Assembly: GCF_008017755.1 (NCBI RefSeq)
Contig: NZ_VRTS01000008.1
Location: forward strand, 1-64,000
Length of the DNA: 64,000 nt
Direction of reading: 5' to 3'
From: Alkalisalibacterium limincola
GTDB lineage: Bacteria > Pseudomonadota > Gammaproteobacteria > Xanthomonadales > Xanthomonadaceae
In this document: positions 30,127-38,617 of the stretch, one piece after another
How the letters are laid out: every line of letters starts with the position of its first letter
How positions within the stretch are numbered: position 1 is the stretch's first letter
The notes under the pieces: generated by a model
The model's input: only the letters and a program-made list of their open reading frames with translations
Databases searched by the model: none
What the model was told of the DNA's origin: nothing
Position numbers and translations under genes: made by a program

Positions 30127-30945
30127 ATGTTGCAGGACACCACCACTTCCCCGGCCGCCGCGCCGGCAGCCGCCCCGGTTCAGGGCCTCGAGAGCGGCGT
30201 CAGCGGCGCCGAGGCGTTTGGCTTTGACCATATGGTCCGGGAAATGCTGGCGGGCAACGAGACCGTTGCCGGCATCATCTTCCTGATCCTGATCGCCCAG
30301 TCGCTGGCGGCGTGGTACTACACGATCGTCAACTGGGTGCGCAACGCGCGCATCAGCTCGCGTGCCGACAAGGTCGTCTCCACCTTCTGGCAGACCACCA
30401 ATGCGCAGGAAGCGATCCGCTACATGGAAGAGCAGCCGAAGGACGAGCCGTTCTCGAAGATCGCGCTCGACGCCGCCGAGGCCGCTGCCCACCACCAGCG
30501 CCACGAGGGCTCGCGCCTGGTCGAGGCCCTGAACCGCTCCGAGTTCATCGACCGCGCCCTGCGCCAGGCCGTGATCCGCGAGAGCTCGCGCCTGGAGAAC
30601 GGCCTGACCCTGCTCGCCACCGTCGGTTCGACCGCGCCGTTCATCGGCCTGCTCGGCACCGTGTGGAAGATCTACCACGCGCTGATCGGTATCGGTGCGA
30701 CCGGTTCGGCCTCGATCGACGCCGTTGCCGGCCCCGTCGGTGCCGCGCTGATCATGACCGCCGTCGGCCTGGCCGTCGCGATTCCGGCCGTGATCGCGTA
30801 CAACGCGTTCAACCGCCAGAACCGTACGATCAACAACAAGTTCGATACCTTCGCGCATGACCTGCACGACTTCTTCGCCATCGGCGCGCGCGTGGGCGAA
30901 GCCGCCCCGGCCCCGGTGAAGACGAAGCCGGCTCCGCAGGCCTAA
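30127..30945 (+). CDS. exbB: Biopolymer transport protein ExbB
   Basis: A 272-residue inner-membrane protein that with ExbD forms the proton channel driving TonB. Three helices are seen: around residues 42-62 (AGIIFLILIAQSLAAWYY), and the conserved pair GLTLLATVGSTAPFIGLLGTVW and GPVGAALIMTAVGLAVAIPAVIAYN. The TVGSTAPFIGLLGTVWGI-type motif is the MotA/TolQ/ExbB signature. The N-terminus has a 30-residue Ala/Pro-rich periplasmic extension. A ribosome site AAAGGT precedes the ATG. It is central in tonB-exbB-exbD1-exbD2. Confidence 0.96.
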   Translation: MLQDTTTSPAAAPAAAPVQGLESGVSGAEAFGFDHMVREMLAGNETVAGIIFLILIAQSLAAWYYTIVNWVRNARISSRADKVVSTFWQTTNAQEAIRYMEEQPKDEPFSKIALDAAEAAAHHQRHEGSRLVEALNRSEFIDRALRQAVIRESSRLENGLTLLATVGSTAPFIGLLGTVWKIYHALIGIGATGSASIDAVAGPVGAALIMTAVGLAVAIPAVIAYNAFNRQNRTINNKFDTFAHDLHDFFAIGARVGEAAPAPVKTKPAPQA

Positions 30946-30957
30946 GGGAGTCCAGCC

Positions 30958-31371
<414 letters not shown>

Positions 31372-31389
31372 TCAAGGGAGACATTGCAA

Positions 31390-31803
31390 ATGGCTTTTAG
31401 TGCAAATGCTGGCGCGGGAATGGCCAACAAGTGCGACATGAACGTCGTGCCGCTCATCGACGTGCTGCTGGTGTTGCTGATCATCTTCATGGTCACGGTG
31501 CCGGCCGTGTCGTACCAGATCCAGGTCGACCTGCCGCAGGCCACCCGTAGCCCGCCGCCGACGACCACTCCGCCGCCGCCGATCCGTCTTCGCATCGATG
31601 GTGGTGGCCAGCTGTTCTGGGACAACACGCCGATTCCCCGTGCCGCCCTGATGCCGCAGATGCAGCTCGAGGCGGCCCGCGAGATCCAGCCCACGCTGGA
31701 GATCCAGACCAGCCCGGACGCGCAGTACCAGGTGCTGGCTTCGGTCCTGGCGACGGCAAGGAACGCGGGCCTGGAGAAGATCGGCTTCGTCGACGATCGC
31801 TGA
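31390..31803 (+). CDS. exbD2: ExbD/TolR biopolymer transport protein, copy 2
   Basis: A 137-residue paralogue of ExbD1 with the same N-terminal start (MAFSAN), a helix with the conserved Asp (MNVVPLIDVLLVLLIIFMVT) and a Pro-rich linker (RSPPPTTTPPPP) not present in copy 1. ATG 31390 is preferred to TTG 31384 because the AGGGAG ribosome site sits at a normal distance. In Xanthomonas both ExbD copies lie behind exbB, and exbD2 is needed only for some functions. A strong terminator follows. Confidence 0.94.
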   Translation: MAFSANAGAGMANKCDMNVVPLIDVLLVLLIIFMVTVPAVSYQIQVDLPQATRSPPPTTTPPPPIRLRIDGGGQLFWDNTPIPRAALMPQMQLEAAREIQPTLEIQTSPDAQYQVLASVLATARNAGLEKIGFVDDR

Positions 31804-31827
31804 TCGGACCCACGTTCAAGCAGAAAG

Positions 31828-31857
31828 AAAAACGCCGCCCCCAGGGGCGGCGTTTTT
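31828..31857. terminator. Bidirectional terminator between exbD2 and pdxJ
   Basis: A 14-bp perfect stem (31828-31841 with 31844-31857), with five A on one flank and five T on the other, so it ends both the ton cluster and pdxJ. Confidence 0.92.
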
Positions 31858-31895
31858 CGTTGCAGACCGACGTCTTGTGCCGGATGGCCGTCCGC

Positions 31896-32660
31896 TCAGC
31901 CGCCACCCGCCCCGGCGATGATCTGCAGGTATCGCTTCACCGTATGCTCCAGCCCGTCATACAGCGCCTCGCTGACCAGCGCATGGCCGATGGAGACTTC
32001 GGCGACGCCGCCTACCTCCAGCAGGAAGGCGGCCAGGTTCTCCTGGTTCAGGTCGTGGCCGGCGTTCACCCCCAGCCCGGCAGCCTCCGCGGCGCGTGCA
32101 GTGGCCCGGCAGTCTGCGAGCGCGGCATCGACCGCGCCCTGCGCATGGGCATGGGCATAGGGGCCGGTATAGATCTCGATGCGCTGGGCACCGATCGCCG
32201 ATGCCCGCGACAGGTCGCTGGTGCCGGCGTCGATGAACAGGCTGACCCGGCAACCCAGCTCGCGAAGGGCTGCGACCAACGGCGCCAGCCGGTCCGCATC
32301 ACGGTCCAGGTCGAATCCGTGGTCGGACGTGATCTGGCCGTCGCCATCGGGTACCAGCGTGACCTGCTCGGGACGCACCTGCTCGCACAGCGCCACCAGC
32401 CCGGGGTAGTCGCCACGGGGTGGGGCGAAGGGGTTGCCTTCGACATTGAACTCCACCCGACCCGAGCACAGGCGCGCCAGCGCACGCACGTCATCGGGCC
32501 GGATGTGGCGGGCGTCCGGACGCGGATGCACGGTGATCCCGTCGGCCCCGGCATCGATCACCGTCGCGGCGGCACGCACGACGTCGGGCTCCAGCCCACC
32601 GCGCGAGTTGCGGATCACCGCCACCTTGTTGACGTTGACGCTCAGGCAGGTTCGAGTCAT
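31896..32660 (-). CDS. pdxJ: Pyridoxine 5'-phosphate synthase
   Basis: A 254-residue TIM-barrel enzyme that condenses 1-deoxyxylulose-5-phosphate with 3-amino-2-oxopropyl phosphate to pyridoxine phosphate (vitamin B6). It starts [18 protein letters not shown], with [20 protein letters not shown] (active-site His), [19 protein letters not shown] and [15 protein letters not shown]. The length is slightly above the usual 240. ATG at 32660 is preferred over an upstream in-frame start. It is convergent with the ton cluster, the same neighbourhood as in related xanthomonads. Confidence 0.95.
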   Translation of the reverse strand: MTRTCLSVNVNKVAVIRNSRGGLEPDVVRAAATVIDAGADGITVHPRPDARHIRPDDVRALARLCSGRVEFNVEGNPFAPPRGDYPGLVALCEQVRPEQVTLVPDGDGQITSDHGFDLDRDADRLAPLVAALRELGCRVSLFIDAGTSDLSRASAIGAQRIEIYTGPYAHAHAQGAVDAALADCRATARAAEAAGLGVNAGHDLNQENLAAFLLEVGGVAEVSIGHALVSEALYDGLEHTVKRYLQIIAGAGGG

Positions 32661-32709
32661 CGGCGAAGGATAGCCGACCGCGCCGCGTCCCGGCAGGTCC
32701 ACTCGAGCA

Positions 32710-32973
32710 TCAGGACTCGCGCGGCGGCGTGTCCGTGCCGCGGCCCTGGTCCGTCCCGCGGGTGCGCTCGCTCAGGCGCCGCAACTCCTCCGGGCTGAGG
32801 ATCTGGATCTCATCGCGCGCTGCCCCGCCGACTCGCGCCGAGAGCATCTGCAACAGCCAGACCACCGCCAGCACACCGGCAGCCAGCAGCGAGAGCAGCG
32901 CCAACGCGACCGAGGTCGTCGTCAGGGCCAGTACCAGCGCCGCAAGGGCCAACAGCAGGAACAGCCAGTGCAT
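32710..32973 (-). CDS. Small two-helix membrane protein
   Basis: An 87-residue hypothetical protein. Residues 2-17 and 20-42 are strongly hydrophobic ([17 protein letters not shown] and [20 protein letters not shown]), so it is an inner-membrane protein with a hydrophilic, charged C-terminal tail ([15 protein letters not shown]). No motif is recognised. It is 49 bases from pdxJ on the same strand and 59 from cls, so co-transcription with either is possible. Confidence 0.6.
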   Translation of the reverse strand: MHWLFLLLALAALVLALTTTSVALALLSLLAAGVLAVVWLLQMLSARVGGAARDEIQILSPEELRRLSERTRGTDQGRGTDTPPRES

Positions 32974-33032
32974 CGCTCCGATCCTTCTCCGTGGTCAGCC
33001 CTCAGTCTAGCCGAGCCGGCACCCGCCGGGCA

Positions 33033-34454
33033 CTAGAGCATCGGCGAGGCCAGGCGGGCGAGCGCCTCGGCCAGGGCCTGGGTCCGGGAGATGCGGCGCG
33101 GTGCGTGCAGTTCCCGCGAGTCGTTGAGCACTTCCCGGAAGATGCGCTCCAGCTCGCTGCCGACTTCCCTGCCGTGGAACATCACCGAAAGCTCGAAATT
33201 GAGCCGGAAGCTGCGATGGTCGAAGTTCGCGCTGCCGACCACGCACAAGTCGGCATCCACCAGCAGGGCCTTGGCGTGCATCATCCGCGGCTGGTATTCG
33301 AAGATCCGCACGCCGGCCGACAGCAGCTCGTCGTAATAGGAGCGGGCCGCGGCGCCCACCAGGCGGGAGTCCGGCTCCTTGGGCACCAGCAGGCGCACGT
33401 CCAGGCCGCGCATCGCCGCCGAGCACAGCGCCATCAATCCGGCTTCACCGGGGACGAAGTACGGGGTCGCCAGCCACACCGCGCGATCGGCGCGGTGGAT
33501 CGCCTCGACCTGCAGCCGGTGGATCGGCTCCCAGCGGTTGTCGGGGCCCGACGGCACGACCTGTGCCTGGATCGGACCGACCGGCAGCTCCGGCCACAGG
33601 CTGTCGTCCGACAGCGCCACGCCGCTCGCATAGTGCCAGTCCTCCAGGAAGGCCAGCTGCAGCCAACGGACGATCTCGCCGTGCAGTCGCAGGTGCAGGT
33701 CGGCATAGGCGGCCGCGGAGCGCCGGCGGTCCTGCTGGTCGGTGATGTTGATTCCCCCGGCATAACCCAGGCGGCCGTCGATGACGACCAGCTTGCGATG
33801 CGTGCGCAGGTTCCAGCGTGGACGCCACAGGCGGGACAGGCGCAAGGGGTGGAACCAGGCCACCTCGCCACCCGCCTCGAGCAGGGGCGCGAGGAAGCGG
33901 CGCCCCAGCTTCCCCGAGCCGACCGCGTCGACCAGCAGCCGCACCCGCACCCCGGCCCGGGCGCGCTCGACCAGGGCGTCACGCAGCGTCGTGCCGGTCT
34001 CGTCGGGCTCGAAGATGTAGTACTCCAGGTGCACATGGAGCTTCGCCTCGCGCACCCCCTCGAGCAGGGCCTCGAAGGCCTGTTCGCCCCCGAGCAGGGC
34101 CTTCACTTCCGTGCAGGTGGTCGGATCGTAGCCGGTCGATTGGCTGGCCAGCAGGCCCAGCTGGGTGCGGTCGATGTTCTCCGGCGTCTCGACGATGCGC
34201 TTGCGGGTGTCGGCCAGTGCGGCGCGGCTGCGCATGCGCTTGAGCCGCTGCCTGCGAAGTCGCTGCGGCCCCAGGAAGTGGTAGATGATGAAGCCCAGCA
34301 CCGGCAGCAGGGCCAGCGACAGCACCCAGCTCAGCGTCGCGACGGGCTCGCGCTTCTGCAGCACGATCCATACCGCCAGGATGACGATGTGCACCGTCCA
34401 CAGGATCGTCAGCCACGCCCAGGGCGAGGCCAGGTGGTCGGTGAGTGCTTCCAT
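33033..34454 (-). CDS. cls: Cardiolipin synthase (PLD family)
   Basis: A 473-residue inner-membrane enzyme that makes cardiolipin from two phosphatidylglycerols. Two N-terminal helices (WLTILWTVHIVILAVWIVL, TLSWVLSLALLPVLGFIIYHF) precede two PLD domains. HKD motif 1 is HRKLVVIDGRLGYAGGINI, and motif 2 is HAKALLVDADLCVVGSANFD. The spacing and the YYIFEPDETG region match ClsA-type enzymes. It is divergent from the small membrane protein at 34560. Confidence 0.95.
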   Translation of the reverse strand: MEALTDHLASPWAWLTILWTVHIVILAVWIVLQKREPVATLSWVLSLALLPVLGFIIYHFLGPQRLRRQRLKRMRSRAALADTRKRIVETPENIDRTQLGLLASQSTGYDPTTCTEVKALLGGEQAFEALLEGVREAKLHVHLEYYIFEPDETGTTLRDALVERARAGVRVRLLVDAVGSGKLGRRFLAPLLEAGGEVAWFHPLRLSRLWRPRWNLRTHRKLVVIDGRLGYAGGINITDQQDRRRSAAAYADLHLRLHGEIVRWLQLAFLEDWHYASGVALSDDSLWPELPVGPIQAQVVPSGPDNRWEPIHRLQVEAIHRADRAVWLATPYFVPGEAGLMALCSAAMRGLDVRLLVPKEPDSRLVGAAARSYYDELLSAGVRIFEYQPRMMHAKALLVDADLCVVGSANFDHRSFRLNFELSVMFHGREVGSELERIFREVLNDSRELHAPRRISRTQALAEALARLASPML

Positions 34455-34559
34455 ACCCTTCTCCTGTCCGGGCTGATTGTGACAAAGACCGGTCCGTTGT
34501 GCTGGCGCTCATCGGCCGCGGATAGGATCATGGCTCCACAATTGCACAAGGAGTCGGCG

Positions 34560-34739
34560 ATGAGTGCGTTCGCAATCTACATGGTGGGCCTGGTCGTGCT
34601 GATCGGCGGACTGGTCTATGGCGCCCATCTCGCAGGGGCACCGACCACCTGGATCATCGTCGGCGCGATCATCGTCGCCGGCGCCGGCCTGCTCACGGCC
34701 GCGACCCGGACCCGCCAGAAGGACCCGCCGGAGGGCTGA
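34560..34739 (+). CDS. Small two-helix membrane protein
   Basis: A 59-residue hypothetical protein with hydrophobic segments at about 4-22 and 29-48 (MVGLVVLIGGLVYGAHL, WIIVGAIIVAGAGLLTA) and a charged end (RQKDPPEG). AAGGAG 6 bases before the ATG supports real translation. It is divergent from cls and convergent with the oxygenase at 34750; its stop lies in a perfect inverted repeat shared with that gene. Confidence 0.65.
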   Translation: MSAFAIYMVGLVVLIGGLVYGAHLAGAPTTWIIVGAIIVAGAGLLTAATRTRQKDPPEG

Positions 34740-34755
34740 GCCCGGGGGCTCAGCC
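34734..34755. terminator. Inverted repeat containing both convergent stop codons
   Basis: GGCTGAGCCC (34734-34743) and GGGCTCAGCC (34746-34755) are perfect complements with a 2-base loop. The TGA at 34737-34739 and the opposite TGA at 34750-34752 both lie within the stem. No T tract on either side. Confidence 0.55.
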
Positions 34756-35451
34756 GGCGAACAGCTGCTCGCTGCGCTTGAACAGCACCCAGCTGGTGGC
34801 GATGTACTTGTCGCCGCCTTCGGGGCGGTTGCCGCGATGGGTGTGGGTGAACGCAGCGGGTGCGATCAGCAGGCTGCCGGTGCGCGGTCGGATGCAGCGC
34901 TCCTGGTAGAGGAACTCCGTCTCGCCGGCGCCGAACCCGTCGTTGAGGTAGATCGTCCACAGCAGCGTGCGGTGCAGGGACTCGCAGCCGGCGTCGCGCG
35001 GATAATGTTCACAGTGCCAGTACGGGTAACCGCCCTGGTCGGCGCGATAGCGCTGGATGTTGATGCCGCCGGGCCGGAAGATCGCCTGGGCGATGCCGTC
35101 GATGCGGTCCTCGGGCAGTGTGGCGAAGTCCTCGGCCATCAGGCGTCGCGGCGTGCCGGTGACCGGATCGGGGATCTGCAGCATCAATGGCGCGATCAGC
35201 GTGTAGGGAAAGGTGCGCAGGTAGCGCTTGAGCCCCTGGAACACGGCCTGGTTGAGTTCGCCTTCCAGCTCGGCCCAAGCGGGATCGCCACTGATGGTGA
35301 TGTCGCTGCTGTCCTTGAGCTCGGGCATCACCCCGCTGCCCACCTTTCCCGGCGTTGCCTGTCCGCTGGCTTCGAAGCGCTCGATCAGCGCACGGCATCG
35401 TGCCGGGGCCAGCGCCTCCTCGTAGACCTCGATGAAATCGGGCTGGGTCAT
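34750..35451 (-). CDS. 2OG-Fe(II) oxygenase-family protein
   Basis: A 233-residue oxygenase. The iron-binding first half reads YPYWHCEHYPRDAG (H-x-E), with the distal His in APAAFTHTHRGNRP and the 2OG-binding Arg nearby, the prolyl-hydroxylase-like layout. LLWTIYLNDGFGAGETEF is typical. The ATG overlaps the fbp stop by 1 base (TGATG), suggesting translation from the fbp mRNA. The target is unknown. It may hydroxylate a protein or a small molecule; relatives are annotated only as Fe2+-dependent dioxygenases. Confidence 0.85.
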   Translation of the reverse strand: MTQPDFIEVYEEALAPARCRALIERFEASGQATPGKVGSGVMPELKDSSDITISGDPAWAELEGELNQAVFQGLKRYLRTFPYTLIAPLMLQIPDPVTGTPRRLMAEDFATLPEDRIDGIAQAIFRPGGINIQRYRADQGGYPYWHCEHYPRDAGCESLHRTLLWTIYLNDGFGAGETEFLYQERCIRPRTGSLLIAPAAFTHTHRGNRPEGGDKYIATSWVLFKRSEQLFAG

Positions 35452-36470
35452 CAGCCGGCCTTGCGGTCGGCTTCGAGGTGATAGGCCGTGGCGACCTCCA
35501 CTTCCTCGGCCGACCCCAGGAACACCGGGATGCGCTGGTGCAGCGCTTCGGGCTGGATGTCGAGGATCCGCCTGCGGCCGTCGGTGGCCGCGCCGCCGGC
35601 CTGTTCGATCAGCATCGCCATCGGATTGGCCTCGTACATCAGCCTGAGCTTGCCGGCCTTGGACGGATCCTTGCGATCCCAGGGATAGATGAAGATGCCA
35701 CCCCGGTTCATGATGCGATGCACGTCGGCGACCATGCTGGCGATCCAGCGCATGTTGAAGTTCTTTCCGCGCGGTCCGTCCTTGCCGGCCAGCAGCTCGT
35801 CGATGTAGCGCTGCATCGGGGTGTCCCAGTGGCGCTGGTTGGACATGTTGATCGCGAACTCGGCCGTGGCGCGCGGCACCTGGATGTCCTTGCGGGTCAA
35901 CAGGAAGCCGCCGATCTCGCGGTCCATCGTGAAGGCGTGGCTGCCGTTTCCGACGGTGAGGACCAGTTCGGTGCTCGGCCCGTAGATCGCGTAGCCGGCG
36001 GCCACCTGCGTGGCGCCGCACTGCAGGAAGTGCGCATCGTCGGCGCCGCTGACACCGTCGGGACAGCGCAGTACCGAGAAGATCGTCCCGACCGACACGT
36101 TCACGTCGATGTTGGAACTGCCGTCGAGCGGATCGAACAGCAGCAGGTAGTTGCCCTTCGGGTAGGCATTGGGCACCGGCACCGGGTGGTCCATCTCCTC
36201 CGACGCGCAGGCGGCCAGGTGGCCGCCCCATTCGTTGGCCTCCAGCAGGATCTCGTTGGAGATCACGTCGAGCTTCTTCTGCGCCTCGCCCTGCACGTTG
36301 CCGGTGCCGGCATCGCCCAGCACGCCGCCCAGCGCCCCCTTTCCGACCGCGATCGAAATGCGCTTGCACGAGCGCGCCACCACTTCGATCAGCAGGCGCA
36401 GGTCGGCACTGATATGACCGGCATGCTGCTGCTCGATCAGGAAACGGGTCAGCGAGACGGGGTTGGACAT
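35451..36470 (-). CDS. fbp: Fructose-1,6-bisphosphatase class I
   Basis: A 339-residue gluconeogenic phosphatase, making fructose-6-phosphate. Metal and substrate motifs: [18 protein letters not shown] (the class I signature), ACASEEMD and [23 protein letters not shown]. Start at 36470 ([15 protein letters not shown]) is chosen by family length. The 3' end overlaps the oxygenase start by 1 base. Class I enzymes are AMP-sensitive in other bacteria. Confidence 0.96.
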   Translation of the reverse strand: MSNPVSLTRFLIEQQHAGHISADLRLLIEVVARSCKRISIAVGKGALGGVLGDAGTGNVQGEAQKKLDVISNEILLEANEWGGHLAACASEEMDHPVPVPNAYPKGNYLLLFDPLDGSSNIDVNVSVGTIFSVLRCPDGVSGADDAHFLQCGATQVAAGYAIYGPSTELVLTVGNGSHAFTMDREIGGFLLTRKDIQVPRATAEFAINMSNQRHWDTPMQRYIDELLAGKDGPRGKNFNMRWIASMVADVHRIMNRGGIFIYPWDRKDPSKAGKLRLMYEANPMAMLIEQAGGAATDGRRRILDIQPEALHQRIPVFLGSAEEVEVATAYHLEADRKAG

Positions 36471-36589
36471 CGGCATCACGATCCGGCAAAGGCAAAGCGT
36501 GGATTGTCCGGGCATGGGCCGGCATTGCAAGCACGCCTGGCCCGGCTCATGTCAGAATCGGCGCTGGTCCCCACCGCGCCGACCCTGCC

Positions 36590-37045
36590 ATGAAGAATCG
36601 AAGCGTTCTGCTGGTCCCGCTGATCCTGCTGCTGACCGCCTGCCCCGGACCGGACGGGGAGGCGCCGGAGGAACTGCCGTTGCCGCCCGCGCCAACGGCC
36701 GCGCAGGGCGAAGTCCAGGGCCGCATCGGCGCGGATGCCGCCGGCACGGGCTGGCAGGTGTGCGGCTTCCAGGTCGATACCGGCGAGGGCACGTGCAGCG
36801 GGGTCGAAGCCCCGGTCTACACGCTCGTCCTGCCGGCGGGCCGTTACCACGTGCTCGCCTACGGCCCGGATGGCGCCGTGGGCGCGCACACCGCCAGCAC
36901 CACCTGCCTGCGCGACGGCGGCGTGGACTGCTCCGATGGCGCGCTGCTGGAGGTCGAGGTGGTGGCGGATTCCCGCGTGCCGGCGATCGACGTGCTGGAC
37001 TTCAACAACGTGCGGCCCGAGTGGCCGGAGCATCCCTCGCGCTGA
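36590..37045 (+). CDS. Hypothetical lipoprotein
   Basis: A 151-residue predicted lipoprotein. The signal ends LLTAC with Cys18 as acylation site, then an acidic/Pro-rich linker. The mature part has four Cys (WQVCGFQV, GTCSGV, TTCLRDG, VDCSDGA) that could form two disulfides, and a beta-rich pattern like a small carboxypeptidase-regulatory-type fold (VYTLVLPAGRYHVLAYGPDG). It is divergent from fbp with a 119-base gap. I recognise no family. Confidence 0.65.
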   Translation: MKNRSVLLVPLILLLTACPGPDGEAPEELPLPPAPTAAQGEVQGRIGADAAGTGWQVCGFQVDTGEGTCSGVEAPVYTLVLPAGRYHVLAYGPDGAVGAHTASTTCLRDGGVDCSDGALLEVEVVADSRVPAIDVLDFNNVRPEWPEHPSR

Positions 37046-37095
37046 GCCGGCGCGGCTGGAACTGCAGCCGGCAGGCAACGCCCGCGCGATCGCGC

Positions 37096-37983
37096 CTAGA
37101 CGTCGCCGTCCTTGAGCCAGCCTTCGCCGGTGCCGCGATTGAACACGCGGTCGCCGTCGAGCACGGTGCCGGCCGGGATCGATTCCGCATCGGCCAGGCG
37201 TGCGTAAATCGGTGCGAAGTCCGGACGCGTCGCCTCGAACAATTGTTCGAAATCCTCGATGACGAAATAGGTCTTCTGGTAGGTGTCGATGCGGTAGCGG
37301 GTACGCATGATCCGCTCGAGGTCGAAGCCGATGCGGTTTGGCGCATCGCTCTCCAGGCAGTGGATCGACTCGCCCTTGGAGCTGAGGATGCCGGCACCGT
37401 AGATGCGCAGCCCGTCCTCGCCCTGGATCAGGCCGAACTCGACCGTGTACCAGTACAGCCGCGTCAATGCGGCCAGCGCGTGCTCGCCGAAACCGTGGGC
37501 CTTCACGCCACCGCGGCCATAGGCCTCCATGTAGTCGGCGAAGACCGGGTTCATCAGCAGCGGCACGTGGCCGAACAGGTCGTGGAACAGGTCCGGCTCG
37601 GACAGGTAGTCGAGCTGCTCGGGCTTGCGGATCCACCAGGTGACGGGGAAGCGGCGGTTGGCCAGGTGGTCGAAGAAGTCCAGTTCCGGCAGCAGTCCTT
37701 CCACGCCGATCAGCGTCCAGCCCGTGGTCGCCTTGAGCACTTCGTTGAGCTCGCTGAACTTCGGGATCTGCTCCGCACCCATGCCCATCGCGTCCTGGGC
37801 CTCGAGGAACTCGCGGCAGGCCCGCTTGGGCAGGATCTCGCGCTGGCGATGGAACAGCGTCTTCCAGACCTCGTGGTCGGTCGGGGTGTAGGTCTCCCAC
37901 GGCTGTTCGATGACCGCCGTCGTATAGACGGGGACATAGCCCTTGTCGGTGAGCTGGTGTTCGACGCGCTTGGCTTCGCCCAT
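37096..37983 (-). CDS. phhA: Phenylalanine-4-hydroxylase
   Basis: A 295-residue iron enzyme that turns phenylalanine into tyrosine using O2 and a tetrahydropterin. Iron ligands: two His in PDLFHDLFGHVPLLMNP and a Glu in YWYTVEFGLI. YVPVYTTAVIEQPWETYTPTDHEVWK and KTYFVIEDFEQLFEAT are typical of the bacterial single-domain form. A perfect TATAAT lies 28 bases upstream. It is divergent from an Lrp/AsnC regulator, a common arrangement for aromatic amino-acid catabolism. FolE, which makes the pterin precursor, is also in this window (52116). Confidence 0.96.
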   Translation of the reverse strand: MGEAKRVEHQLTDKGYVPVYTTAVIEQPWETYTPTDHEVWKTLFHRQREILPKRACREFLEAQDAMGMGAEQIPKFSELNEVLKATTGWTLIGVEGLLPELDFFDHLANRRFPVTWWIRKPEQLDYLSEPDLFHDLFGHVPLLMNPVFADYMEAYGRGGVKAHGFGEHALAALTRLYWYTVEFGLIQGEDGLRIYGAGILSSKGESIHCLESDAPNRIGFDLERIMRTRYRIDTYQKTYFVIEDFEQLFEATRPDFAPIYARLADAESIPAGTVLDGDRVFNRGTGEGWLKDGDV

Positions 37984-38010
37984 GGCCGGGACCCTCGAGT
38001 TCGGCCTCCC

Positions 38011-38016
38011 ATTATA
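38011..38016 (-). promoter_or_regulatory. -10 of phhA; divergent phhA-lrp control region
   Basis: TATAAT on the minus strand, 28 bases before phhA. The rest of the spacer (to 38107) is unusually AT-rich, with TAGTAATGCAATTAAATGAG, a plausible site for the Lrp/AsnC protein encoded next door. Confidence 0.55.
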
Positions 38017-38107
38017 TCCCCTCGTTCGCGCAAGGGACTTGCGTTGTTGCGCGTCGTTACGCTAGTAATGCAATTAAATGAGCTAAAACGAAAGAAAAAC
38101 GCAATAA

Positions 38108-38575
38108 ATGAGCGCTGATCTGGATCGAATCGACGTGTTGCTGCTCGACCTGCTCCAGCGCGAGGGTCGCATCACCAATGCGGAGCTCGCCCAGCGGGTG
38201 AACCTGTCGGCCTCGGCCTGCCTGCGCCGGGTGCAGCGACTGGAGTCCGAAGGCGTCATCAGCGGCTATGGCGCGCGGCTGGAGCCGCGCCAGCTCGGCC
38301 TGGGTCTTTCGGCCTTCGTGCGCGTGCAGCTCAGCAGTCATGACGCCGAAGCCGTCCAGGCCTTCGTCGACCGCGTGCAGGCCTGGGACGAGGTCACCGC
38401 CTGCCACGCCCTGACCGGGGAGATGGACTACCTGTTGCAGGTGGTGGTGGCCGACCTCGACCACTTCTCGCGCTTCCTGCTCGACCGGCTGCTCAATGCC
38501 ACCGGTGTCGCCGACGTGAACACCAGTTTCGTGTTGCGAACGGTCAAGGATTCGCGCGTGCTGCCGGTGCAGTGA
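38108..38575 (+). CDS. Lrp/AsnC-family transcriptional regulator
   Basis: A 155-residue regulator. The helix-turn-helix is DLLQRE-GRITNAELAQRVNLSASACLRRVQ (given as GRITNAELAQRVNLSAS and CLRRVQRLE). The RAM effector domain includes LGLGLSAFVRVQL, HALTGEMDYLLQVV and TSFVLRTVKDSRVLPV. Divergence from phhA suggests that it senses an aromatic amino acid and controls phhA (inference), as PhhR/Lrp-type genes do in other bacteria. Confidence 0.93.
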   Translation: MSADLDRIDVLLLDLLQREGRITNAELAQRVNLSASACLRRVQRLESEGVISGYGARLEPRQLGLGLSAFVRVQLSSHDAEAVQAFVDRVQAWDEVTACHALTGEMDYLLQVVVADLDHFSRFLLDRLLNATGVADVNTSFVLRTVKDSRVLPVQ

Positions 38576-38586
38576 GCGGCGGTCCG

Positions 38587-38613
38587 CCCAGGCCGGTGCA
38601 GCCCGGGCCTGGG
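38587..38613. terminator. Weak hairpin between lrp and the M28 peptidase
   Basis: CCCAGGCC (38587-38594) pairs with GGCCTGGG (38606-38613), 11-base loop, no T tract; may separate the convergent genes. Confidence 0.35.
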
Positions 38614-38617
38614 GTGC

